Part shown: positions 1 through 7,318 of the stretch, in pieces
Position numbering within the stretch: the first letter of the stretch is position 1
How the letters are laid out: each line of letters begins with the position of its first letter
DNA from: Burkholderia sp. WAC0059
Lineage (GTDB): Bacteria; Pseudomonadota; Gammaproteobacteria; Burkholderiales; Burkholderiaceae
Direction of reading: 5' to 3'
Length of the DNA stretch: 64,000 nt
NCBI RefSeq assembly: GCF_002870125.1
Contig: NZ_PNEO01000009.1
Location: 124,001-188,000, forward strand
Translations under genes and position numbers: made by a program
The notes under the pieces: generated by a model
The model's database searches: none
What the model was told of the DNA's origin: nothing
What the model saw: only the letters and a program-made list of their open reading frames with translations

Positions 1-1638
1 ACGCTCTCGCGCACCCAGGCGACGCCCGGCAACAACCTCGTGCTCTCGCTCGACATCGGGCTGCAGCAGGTCGCTGAGCAGGCGTTCGCGGGCAAGCGCG
101 GCGCGCTCGTCGCCATCGAGCCCGCGACGGGCGACATCCTCGCGTTCGTCTCCGCGCCGAGTTTCGATCCGAACGCGTTCGTCGACGGCATCGACCAGCA
201 GGCCTGGGACGCGCTCAACAATTCGCCCGACCATCCGCTCCTGAACCGGCCGCTGCGCGGCACCTATCCGCCGGGCTCGACCTACAAGCCGTTCATGGCG
301 CTCGCCGCGCTGACGCTGCACAAGCGCACGCCGCAATGGGGCTTCCAGGACCCCGGCTACTACATCTTCGGCGGCCACACGTTCCACAACGACGTGCGCT
401 CGGGCCAGGGCTGGATCGACCTGAACCGCGCGCTCATGGTGTCGAACGACACCTACTTCTTCATGCTCGCGCACGATCTGGGCGTCGACGCGATCGCGAA
501 CTTCATGAAGCCCTGGGGCTTCGGCCAGTTGACGGGCATCGACATCGCCGGCGAGGCGCGCGGCGTGCTGCCCTCGACCGAGTGGAAACGCAAGGCCTAC
601 CGCAATCCCGCGCAGCAGCGCTGGTACGAGGGCGAGACGATCAGCCTCGGCATCGGCCAGGGCTACAACGCGTTCACGATCCTGCAGCTCGCGCACGCCA
701 CGGCGACGCTCGCGAACAACGGCATCGTGATGCGGCCCCACCTCGTGAAGGAAATCGTCAATCCGATCACGCACGCCGTCCAGCTCACGGTGCCGCACGA
801 AAGCGGGCGGATCGCCGTTTCCCAGGCGGACATCGACATCGTCAAGCACGCCATGCAGGAGGTGGCGTCGAATCCGTCGGGCACGGCCTACCAGATCTTC
901 GCGAACGCGCCGTACACCGTGGCGGCCAAGACCGGCACCGCGCAGGTGTACTCGCTGCAGGGCGCCCGCTACCACGCGCACTCGGTCGCCGAGCGGCTGC
1001 GCGACCACTCGCTCTTCATCGCGTTCGCGCCCGTCGACCATCCGCAGATCGCCATCGCCGCCATCGTCGAGAACGGCGGCTGGGGCGCGGAAGCGGCCGG
1101 GCCGATCGTGCGGCGCGTACTCGACTATTATCTGATCGACCGGCTCAAGCCCGGTGTGGAGGCGGCGTCGGTGGCGGCCGCGGCCTCGGCGACCGTGGAC
1201 GCCTCGGCGCCCGTCATCGGCGCGCCCGCCGCGGCGGCCTCCGAGCCGCCGCCCGTCGCCGTCGCGACGGGCTTCGAGGCGCTGCCGTTCCCGCCCGGCG
1301 CCTCGGTCCCGGCGGCGGCCTCCGACCCGGCCGCGTCCGGCGCGGCCGCGGCTTCGGGCGCCGACGCTGCGGTTCCGGCGACGCCGGTCGCATCGGGCAC
1401 CGCGTCGGCAACGTCGGCCGTATCCGCCACCCCGGCCGCCCCAGCGAACTCGTCCGTCACCCCGCGGCCGAACGGCGCATCCGCGCCCGCCGCCGCTCCG
1501 GCGGCACGCCATGCCGCCCCGCATCGGCCGCGCCGGCCCGCCGGCGACGGCGGGGCCTCGGCCCCGCTCGCCGCGCCGCCGCGCGAAAGCAGCGCGCCGG
1601 CCACGCCCGATGCCGCCTCCGGCGGCGTCGACGAGTAA
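1..1638 (+). CDS. mrdA: Penicillin-binding protein 2 (peptidoglycan transpeptidase), 5' end missing
   Basis: This is the C-terminal part of the class B transpeptidase that cross-links peptidoglycan during lateral wall growth. The frame is open from base 1, so the N-terminal anchor and pedestal domain lie outside the window. All three penicillin-binding motifs are present: SxxK as GSTYKPF with the nucleophile Ser at 277-279, SxN as SNDTY at 442-450, and KTGT with Lys at 928-930. After the transpeptidase domain comes a long low-complexity tail rich in Ala, Pro and Ser (about 1150-1638), which is probably disordered and not conserved in the family. rodA starts 11 bases downstream, the usual partner arrangement. 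Identification is firm; only the missing 5' end limits it. Confidence 0.95.
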   Translation, partial: TLSRTQATPGNNLVLSLDIGLQQVAEQAFAGKRGALVAIEPATGDILAFVSAPSFDPNAFVDGIDQQAWDALNNSPDHPLLNRPLRGTYPPGSTYKPFMALAALTLHKRTPQWGFQDPGYYIFGGHTFHNDVRSGQGWIDLNRALMVSNDTYFFMLAHDLGVDAIANFMKPWGFGQLTGIDIAGEARGVLPSTEWKRKAYRNPAQQRWYEGETISLGIGQGYNAFTILQLAHATATLANNGIVMRPHLVKEIVNPITHAVQLTVPHESGRIAVSQADIDIVKHAMQEVASNPSGTAYQIFANAPYTVAAKTGTAQVYSLQGARYHAHSVAERLRDHSLFIAFAPVDHPQIAIAAIVENGGWGAEAAGPIVRRVLDYYLIDRLKPGVEAASVAAAASATVDASAPVIGAPAAAASEPPPVAVATGFEALPFPPGASVPAAASDPAASGAAAASGADAAVPATPVASGTASATSAVSATPAAPANSSVTPRPNGASAPAAAPAARHAAPHRPRRPAGDGGASAPLAAPPRESSAPATPDAASGGVDE

Positions 1639-1649
1639 GGAGAAACGGC

Positions 1650-2810
1650 ATGTCCACCCCCCTGCAATTCGACAAGCGCGCCGTGCTCGAACGCGTGAAG
1701 ACGATGTTCGTCGGCTTCGACCGGCCGCTGGCGCTTACCGTGTTCCTGCTGCTGTGCGTCGGCATCGTGACGCTCTACAGCGCGACCATCGACATGCCCG
1801 GCCGCGTCGAGGACCAACTGCGCAACATCATGCTGACGTTCGTGCTGATGTGGGCGCTCGCTAACGTGCCGACTACCACGCTGATGCGCTTCGCGGTGCC
1901 GATCTACACGTTCGGTATTGCCTTGCTGGTCGCGGTCGCGATGTTCGGCCTCACGCGCAAGGGCGCGAAGCGGTGGATCAACGTCGGCGTGGTGATCCAG
2001 CCCTCCGAGATCCTGAAGATCGCGACGCCGCTGATGCTCGCCTGGTACTACCAGCGGCGCGAGGGCGCGATCCGCTGGTACGACTATCTGGTCGGCCTCA
2101 CGATCCTCGCCGTGCCGGTCGCGCTGATCGCCAAGCAGCCGGACCTCGGCACGGCCGTGCTCGTGCTCGCCTCGGGCCTTTACGTCATCTATTTCGCGGG
2201 CTTGAGCTTCAAGCTGATCGTGCCGGTGCTGATCGCGGGTGTGATCGCGGTCGGGTCGATCGCGGCGTTCCAGAACCGCATCTGCCAGCCCGACGTGAGC
2301 TGGCCGCTCATGCACGACTATCAGAAGCACCGCATCTGCACGCTGCTCGACCCGGAATCCGACCCGCTCGGCCGCGGCTTCCACACGATCCAGGCCGTCA
2401 TCGCCATCGGTTCGGGCGGGCCGTTCGGCAAGGGCTACCTGAAGGGCACGCAGTCGCACCTCGAGTTCATCCCAGAAAAGCACACGGACTTCATCTTCGC
2501 GGTGTTCTCGGAGGAGTTCGGGATGGCGGGCGGCCTCGTGCTGCTGACGCTCTACATGGCGCTGATCGCGCGCGGCCTCTACATCGCCGCGAACGGCGCC
2601 ACGCTGTTCGGCCGGCTGCTGGCCGGCTCGCTGACGATGGCGTTCTTCACCTACGCGTTCGTCAACATCGGGATGGTGAGCGGCATCCTGCCCGTCGTCG
2701 GCGTGCCGTTGCCGTTCATGAGCTACGGCGGCACCGCGCTCACGACGCTCGGCATCGCGGTCGGACTCATCATGAACGTCGGCCGGCAGAAACGGCTGAT
2801 GCAGAGCTAG
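1650..2810 (+). CDS. rodA: RodA, SEDS-family peptidoglycan glycosyltransferase
   Basis: This 386-residue integral membrane protein polymerises lipid II glycan strands in the elongasome together with PBP2. It has about ten hydrophobic segments and SEDS signatures: RWINVGVVIQPSEILKI near residue 107, KQPDLGTA near 165, and the C-terminal FMSYGGTA followed by a last helix. The ATG at 1650 is preceded by AAGGAG about 6 bases upstream, inside the short gap after mrdA, so the two genes are translated from one message. The segment HTDFIFAVFSEEFG, also typical of RodA/FtsW, is intact. RodA rather than FtsW is inferred from the mrdA linkage. Confidence 0.95.
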   Translation: MSTPLQFDKRAVLERVKTMFVGFDRPLALTVFLLLCVGIVTLYSATIDMPGRVEDQLRNIMLTFVLMWALANVPTTTLMRFAVPIYTFGIALLVAVAMFGLTRKGAKRWINVGVVIQPSEILKIATPLMLAWYYQRREGAIRWYDYLVGLTILAVPVALIAKQPDLGTAVLVLASGLYVIYFAGLSFKLIVPVLIAGVIAVGSIAAFQNRICQPDVSWPLMHDYQKHRICTLLDPESDPLGRGFHTIQAVIAIGSGGPFGKGYLKGTQSHLEFIPEKHTDFIFAVFSEEFGMAGGLVLLTLYMALIARGLYIAANGATLFGRLLAGSLTMAFFTYAFVNIGMVSGILPVVGVPLPFMSYGGTALTTLGIAVGLIMNVGRQKRLMQS

Positions 2811-2831
2811 GGCGCGCCCGGCGCAAAGACG

Positions 2832-2915
2832 GTTTCGCGTTTCGCGTTTCGCGTTTCGCGTTTCGCGTTTCGCGTTTCGCGTTTCGCGTTTCGCGGCAAG
2901 CGGCAAGCGGCAAGC
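2832..2915. repeat. Two abutting heptamer tandem arrays: 9 x GTTTCGC then 3 x GGCAAGC
   Basis: Nine perfect direct copies of GTTTCGC occupy 2832-2894 and three perfect copies of GGCAAGC follow at 2895-2915. They lie between the convergent rodA and Sel1-repeat genes, 21 bases after the rodA stop. No terminator hairpin with a T-tract was seen here. Unit length equals 7 in both arrays, so slippage would not affect a reading frame. Confidence 0.9.
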
Positions 2916-2974
2916 ATCGCAGCGCGGGCATGCCCGCGCTTGCGCGCCGTCCGCGATCGCCCCTTCCCCGCTCC

Positions 2975-3754
2975 CTATTCCTCGACTACCGGGCCCTTGT
3001 ACGCCTTCCCGGCGTCGCGGCGCACCTCCGTCGTCAGCTCGTCGTACTTGAGCCGCGCCACGGGATCGCCCTGGACCGCCGCCGCCGCATAGTAGGCGCG
3101 CGCGATGTTGATGTTCTTGCGCACGCCGTCGCCGCCGCGCTCGTAGAACGAGCCCGTCACGTATTGCGCGGTCATGTCGCCGCCGTGCGCCGCCTTCTTG
3201 TACCAGTAGAACGCCTGCCGGTTGTTGCGCGGCGTGCCGCGGCCGTCGAGGAACTGGTTCGCGAGCGCGAGCTCCGCCTGCACGTGGCCCTGGTTCGCCG
3301 CGCGCAGAAACCAGTAGTGCGCCTTCGCCGGATCGCGCGCGACGAAATCGCCGTCGTCGTACATCCGTCCGTAGATGTACTGCGCGTGCGACATGTTCGC
3401 GTCGGCTGCCTTGCGCAGCCATTTCCGGCCTTCGTCGACGTTGGCCGCGGTGCCCTCGCCGTTGACCAGCATCATCGCGTAGTCGAACTCGGCGAGACGG
3501 TTGCCGTGCCCGGCCGCGACGCGGAATTCGGCGAGCGCGACGGCCAGATTGCCGGCGTTGTAATCGGCCACGGCCGCCTGGGTTTCCGGGTCCGCGTCGG
3601 CCTGCGCATGCCGCTGCGCGGCCGGAGCGGCCGGGGCTGCCTTTACTGCCGCGGCGCCTGTCAGACAGACGACGGCCAGCGCGCCGAGCGCGGCGGCGCG
3701 AACGCCTTGCGAACGCGCGAGCGCGCGCGCGACGACCAACCGGATCGACTTCAT
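2975..3754 (-). CDS. Sel1-repeat (SLR) protein, exported
   Basis: This 259-residue protein has an N-terminal hydrophobic segment (about residues 18-40, ending in an AxA-like site) that looks like a signal peptide. It is followed by about four tandem Sel1-like repeats with the typical A-x-x-x-Y-G-x-M-Y/W-x-x-A-A pattern, for example AQYIYGRMYDDGD and AFYWYKKAAHGGD. Such repeats form alpha-solenoids for protein-protein contacts, often in the periplasm. The ATG overlaps the TGA of the upstream aldolase gene in an ATGA junction, so the two are probably co-translated, although no functional link is evident. The specific partner is unknown. Confidence 0.85.
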   Translation of the reverse strand: MKSIRLVVARALARSQGVRAAALGALAVVCLTGAAAVKAAPAAPAAQRHAQADADPETQAAVADYNAGNLAVALAEFRVAAGHGNRLAEFDYAMMLVNGEGTAANVDEGRKWLRKAADANMSHAQYIYGRMYDDGDFVARDPAKAHYWFLRAANQGHVQAELALANQFLDGRGTPRNNRQAFYWYKKAAHGGDMTAQYVTGSFYERGGDGVRKNINIARAYYAAAAVQGDPVARLKYDELTTEVRRDAGKAYKGPVVEE

Positions 3755-4533
3755 GAACGAACCTCCTGCAACGCTTGCCGTGTGGCGCGCAGCAGCCAGA
3801 TCACGTCGGCCGCGAGCGCGATGAAACTGAATCCCATCTCGCGATACTGGCGCGCGCTGGCCGTATCCATCGCGAAGATGCCGGTCGCGACGCCGGCGCC
3901 GCGCGCCGCCTCGACGATGCGCGCCATCGCCTCGTGAACCTGCGGGTGCTTCATGTCGCCGAGGTGGCCGAGGCTCGCGGATAGATCCGCCGGGCCGACG
4001 AACAGGCAGTCGACGCCGGGCGTCGCCGCGATCTGCGCGATTTCGTCGAGCGCGGAGGCCGACTCGATCTGCACGATCGTCGCGATCTGCGCATTCGCGC
4101 CCTGCAGATAGTCGCGCCGCATGCCGTACGCGGCGGCGCGCACGAGGCCGGCCACGCCGCGCTCGCCCAGCGGCGCGTCGGCGTCGCGATAGCGGGTCAG
4201 GCGCACCGCCTGTTCCGCCTGCGCGGCCGAAACAATGTCGGGAAACATCACGGTGCGCGCGCCCGCGTCGAGCACGCGCTTGACGAGCCACGGCTCGCCG
4301 GCCGGCACGCGCACCACGGGCTCGGCCGGCAGGTGAGCGGCGGCGATGGCGCGCAACTGGGCGGTGACGTCGGCGCTGTCGTTGGGCGCATGCTCCATGT
4401 CGATCAGCAGCCAGTCGAAACCGGCGTGCGCGAGCGCTTCGGCGGCGGTTTCGCTGGCCATCGACAACCACAGCCCGAACAGGGGCTCGGCCTCTTGCAG
4501 GCGCGTCTTGAGGGGGTTCGTGAACGTGCTCAT
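3751..4533 (-). CDS. HpcH/HpaI family aldolase (2-keto-3-deoxy-acid aldolase type)
   Basis: This 260-residue class II aldolase belongs to the family that reversibly cleaves 4-hydroxy-2-oxo acids into pyruvate and an aldehyde. Visible family motifs are GLWLSMASE near residue 20, LIDMEHAPND near 43, RVPAGEP near 75, MFPDIVSAAQAE near 97, QIESASALDEI near 144 and LFVGPADLSASLG near 170; the Glu and Asp of the last two bind the metal. I chose ATG 4533 because GGGAG lies 6 bases upstream, whereas the in-frame ATG at 4539 would abut the SD. The frame continues upstream to 4626 but without family residues. The true substrate cannot be read from sequence. Confidence 0.87.
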   Translation of the reverse strand: MSTFTNPLKTRLQEAEPLFGLWLSMASETAAEALAHAGFDWLLIDMEHAPNDSADVTAQLRAIAAAHLPAEPVVRVPAGEPWLVKRVLDAGARTVMFPDIVSAAQAEQAVRLTRYRDADAPLGERGVAGLVRAAAYGMRRDYLQGANAQIATIVQIESASALDEIAQIAATPGVDCLFVGPADLSASLGHLGDMKHPQVHEAMARIVEAARGAGVATGIFAMDTASARQYREMGFSFIALAADVIWLLRATRQALQEVRS

Positions 4534-4866
4534 CGCCATCTCCCGGTGAACATGCGGCGGCGCGGCCGGCATGTCTCGCTCCATCGTCAGGGCAAAGCAG
4601 CAACCGGGACGATCATACCGCGACATAACGCGCCTCGCCGGCGAGCCGGAAGCACGGCGCGAAGGGCTAACGGGGACGGAAGCGGAACCGGCGCGGCGAC
4701 GAGCGGCGCGGGTTGGCCGGCACGGCGACGGCCGGCGGGATGCGAGCGAAATGCCGGCGCAGGAAGAACGAAATGCCGGCGAGGAGGGAAAAAGACGAAA
4801 CGATGCCGGAAAGAAAGACCAACCGCCGGGCCAACTGCGGAACGAGCCGCCGGGCCAACCGCAGGA
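4534..4866. other. Intergenic region between aldolase start and queD end; short direct repeat
   Basis: No convincing gene lies here. The part next to 4533 must hold the promoter of the aldolase-Sel1 pair. Near the queD stop, the 13-mer CCGCCGGGCCAAC occurs twice as a direct repeat (4823-4835 and 4847-4859, 24-base period). Open frames here are arginine-rich and look like GC artefacts. Confidence 0.6.
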
Positions 4867-5313
4867 CTAATCGCGCACGACGTCGGCCCAGCAGTTCGGC
4901 GTCTCGTACAGGCGCACGCGATGAAGCCGCAGGTTGATGCCGTAATGGGCGTCGTAGACGTTCGCGAGAATGTCGAACGCGATCGCGGCCAGGTTCTCGA
5001 CGGTCGGAATGCGGTCGAGCACCACGGTCTTGTGGCCGGGCAGCGAGTCGAGGAAGCGGCGCACCTGCGCGTCGCCCTCGTAGACGAGAAAGGCGTGATC
5101 CCAGCGGTCCACGAGGTGCTCGTTCGCGAGCGACTTCACGTCCGCGAAGTCCATGACCATGCCGCGGTCGGGCGCGCCTTCGGTTTCGACCAGATCGCCC
5201 TGCAACGTGATTTCGAGCACGTAGCGGTGCCCGTGCATGTTGCGGCACTGGCTGCGGTGATCGGGAATGCGGTGGCCCGCGTCGAATTCGAGTTTTCGGG
5301 TAATCGTCAGCAC
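4867..5313 (-). CDS. queD: 6-carboxy-5,6,7,8-tetrahydropterin synthase QueD
   Basis: This 148-residue enzyme converts 7,8-dihydroneopterin triphosphate to 6-carboxytetrahydropterin, the second step of 7-deazaguanine (queuosine) synthesis. The zinc-binding histidines are visible in DAGHRI (residue 14) and MHGHRY (residues 27 and 29), and the catalytic Cys precedes them in SQCRN. The DRWDHAFL and PTVENLA motifs of the T-fold family are also present. It starts 6 bases after the queE stop, last in a queC-queE-queD operon. Confidence 0.95.
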   Translation of the reverse strand: MLTITRKLEFDAGHRIPDHRSQCRNMHGHRYVLEITLQGDLVETEGAPDRGMVMDFADVKSLANEHLVDRWDHAFLVYEGDAQVRRFLDSLPGHKTVVLDRIPTVENLAAIAFDILANVYDAHYGINLRLHRVRLYETPNCWADVVRD

Positions 5314-5319
5314 GGCGGC

Positions 5320-5952
5320 TCAGGGAATGTTCAGATACTTGTGAGTCTGCATCGACAGACGCCATTGCGGATGGCGCTTGCACCAGTCGATCGCGAGCTT
5401 CGTGTTCAACTCGCGCGACGGGCCGTCCATCGGCTGCACGAGAAAATGGCCGAAATCGAGCGTCGCATAGTCGGCGAGACGCTGGTTGTCCTGCGGGATC
5501 ACGACCTTCAGCTCGTCGCCCTTCGTGACGACGAGCGGCGCATCCGCCTTCGGGCTCACGCAGACCCAGTCGATCGACTCGAGCACCGGCAGCGAACCGT
5601 TGGTCTCGATCGCCACCTCGAAGCCCGCCGCGTGCAGCGCGTCGACGAACGGCGCGTCCATCTGCAGCATCGGCTCGCCGCCCGTGCAGACGACGAAGCG
5701 ATGCGCCTCGCCCGGCGGCCACAGCGAGGCGATCTTCGCCGCGAGGGCAGAGGCGTCGCGATATTTTCCGCCGTTCTCGCCGTCGGTGCCGACGAAGTCC
5801 GTATCGCAGAAGCGGCAGACGGCCCCGTCGCGATCTTCCTCGCGGCCCGACCAGAGGTTGCAGCCGGCGAACCGGCAAAACACGGCGGGACGACCGGCGT
5901 TCGCGCCCTCGCCCTGCAACGTGTAGAAAATTTCCTTGACCGCGTAAGTCAT
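5320..5952 (-). CDS. queE: 7-carboxy-7-deazaguanine synthase QueE (radical SAM)
   Basis: This 210-residue radical SAM enzyme rearranges 6-carboxytetrahydropterin to 7-carboxy-7-deazaguanine. It begins with the QueE signature EIFYTLQGEGANAGRPAVF, followed by the cluster-binding cysteines in the form C-x14-C-x2-C (Cys near 31, 46 and 49), which is the QueE variant of the CxxxCxxC motif. TGGEPMLQ near residue 90 is the SAM-contacting GGEP motif. It is the middle gene of the que operon, 72 bases after queC. Confidence 0.95.
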   Translation of the reverse strand: MTYAVKEIFYTLQGEGANAGRPAVFCRFAGCNLWSGREEDRDGAVCRFCDTDFVGTDGENGGKYRDASALAAKIASLWPPGEAHRFVVCTGGEPMLQMDAPFVDALHAAGFEVAIETNGSLPVLESIDWVCVSPKADAPLVVTKGDELKVVIPQDNQRLADYATLDFGHFLVQPMDGPSRELNTKLAIDWCKRHPQWRLSMQTHKYLNIP

Positions 5953-6024
5953 GCCGCTATTCGTCTGCTGGTTTGTCCGATTCGTCCGATTTGTGCCTGA
6001 TTCGCCCGCTGTCCGCCGTCGCCG

Positions 6025-6756
6025 TCAGACCGGCCCGCTCACGTTCTCGCCGGCCAGGAACGCCTCGTGGCCGCGCTTGCGCAGCCGGCATGCCGGGCAT
6101 TCGCCGCAGCCGAAGCCCCAGGCGTGCAGCGCACCGCGCTCGCCGAGGTAGCACGTGTGCGTGCCGACGCGGATCAGCTCGACGAGCGCGTCGCCGCCCA
6201 GTTGTTGCGCGAGCCGCCACGTGTCGGCCTTGTCGAGCCACATGAGCGGCGTCTCGAGCACGAAGCGGCTGTCCATGCCGAGGTTCAGCGCGACCTGCAG
6301 CGCCTTCATCGTGTCGTCGCGGCAGTCGGGATAGCCCGAAAAATCGGTCTCGCACATGCCGCCCACAAGCACCCGCAGGCCGCGCCGGTAGGCGATCGCC
6401 GCGGCGATCGTCATGAACATCAGGTTGCGTCCCGGCACGAACGTGTTCGGCAGCCCGCTCGCGGCCGTCTCGATTTCGATGTCGCGCGTCATCGCGGTGT
6501 CGCTGATCGAGCCGAGCACGGAGAGGTCGATCAGATGATCGTCGCCGAGACGCGACGCCCAGTCCGGGAACGACTGCGCCATCGCCTCGCGCAGGCCGGC
6601 GCGGCAGTCGAGTTCGATGCGGTGCCGCTGGCCGTAGTCGAAGCCCAGCGTCTCGACGGTGTCGTACCGGTCGAGCGCCCAGGCGAGACACGTGGCCGAG
6701 TCCTGGCCGCCGGAAAACAGCACGAGCGCGCCGTTTTTAGCGTCTGTTCGAGTCAC
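6025..6756 (-). CDS. queC: 7-cyano-7-deazaguanine synthase QueC
   Basis: This ATP-dependent enzyme makes preQ0 from 7-carboxy-7-deazaguanine and ammonia. The N-terminal PP-loop [10 protein letters not shown] (residues about 11-20) binds ATP, and the C-terminal [10 protein letters not shown] cluster supplies zinc-binding cysteines. I chose the GTG at 6756 because GGAG lies 7 bases upstream and the resulting 243-residue protein matches the family; the frame extends upstream to 7080 but those residues are arginine-rich and not family-like. It is first in the operon, divergent from the chemosensory genes. Confidence 0.93.
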   Translation of the reverse strand: MTRTDAKNGALVLFSGGQDSATCLAWALDRYDTVETLGFDYGQRHRIELDCRAGLREAMAQSFPDWASRLGDDHLIDLSVLGSISDTAMTRDIEIETAASGLPNTFVPGRNLMFMTIAAAIAYRRGLRVLVGGMCETDFSGYPDCRDDTMKALQVALNLGMDSRFVLETPLMWLDKADTWRLAQQLGGDALVELIRVGTHTCYLGERGALHAWGFGCGECPACRLRKRGHEAFLAGENVSGPV

Positions 6757-7318
6757 CGCGAAGCTCCGTGAATAGGCCGGCGCGCCCCGCGCGGCGGGCC
6801 GGCATGGTCGGGCCGGCGGCTTGCGGCCGGCCCATGCAGTATAGGTCGAGGTCTCGCCGCACAGGGACGTCGCCCGAAGAAGGCGGCCGTGGAGAAAGGG
6901 GGACGTCCGGACCGGCGCGTTGGCGCGTTGCCTTTCGTTCAAACCCCCGCTTGAATCCCCGTCGAACCCCGATGGCGTGCGAAGCCGAATCGGCGATTTT
7001 ATCATGCGCGACCGTTCAACCCCGGTCGGCACCGGCAACCGGCCGCGCGAACGGCAAGCCTCCCCGGCGCGCCGCGGCATTCGGGAACGCCGCGCATATT
7101 AAATAGAGAGAACGGCCCTCGCGCTGGAAACTTGAACGTTTTTCGCGCCTAAAAAACGGGGCCTTTTCAATCTCCGCATCGCGCCCGGAAAACGATGCCG
7201 CATCCTGTGACCGTCATCGTTACGTAACATCCGCTCCTCGATAATCCGTCGCTCGGCAAGCCATCCGCGCGCCAAAAGAATGACATGCCGATCCAAAACG
7301 CTACGGGAGTTACGGATC
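6757..7318. promoter_or_regulatory. Divergent intergenic region between queC and the CheA-like gene
   Basis: About 560 bases with no supportable gene. It must carry the promoters of the queC operon (minus) and the chemosensory operon (plus). The second half is AT-richer than its surroundings around 7085-7260. I looked for a preQ1 riboswitch before queC and did not recognise one. GGGAG at 7305-7309 is the ribosome-binding site of the next gene. Confidence 0.5.

Noticed and set aside
2832..2915. Heptamer array considered as a CRISPR remnant
   Set aside because: The units are 7 bases and contiguous with no spacers; no cas gene is nearby.
1128..3422. Long minus-strand open frame across mrdA, rodA and the repeat tract
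   Set aside because: It overlaps two firmly identified genes, and its repeated peptide only reflects the heptamer array.
6757..7318. preQ1 riboswitch upstream of queC
   Set aside because: I could not find the small H-type pseudoknot pattern with an A-rich tail; a covariance-model search would settle it.
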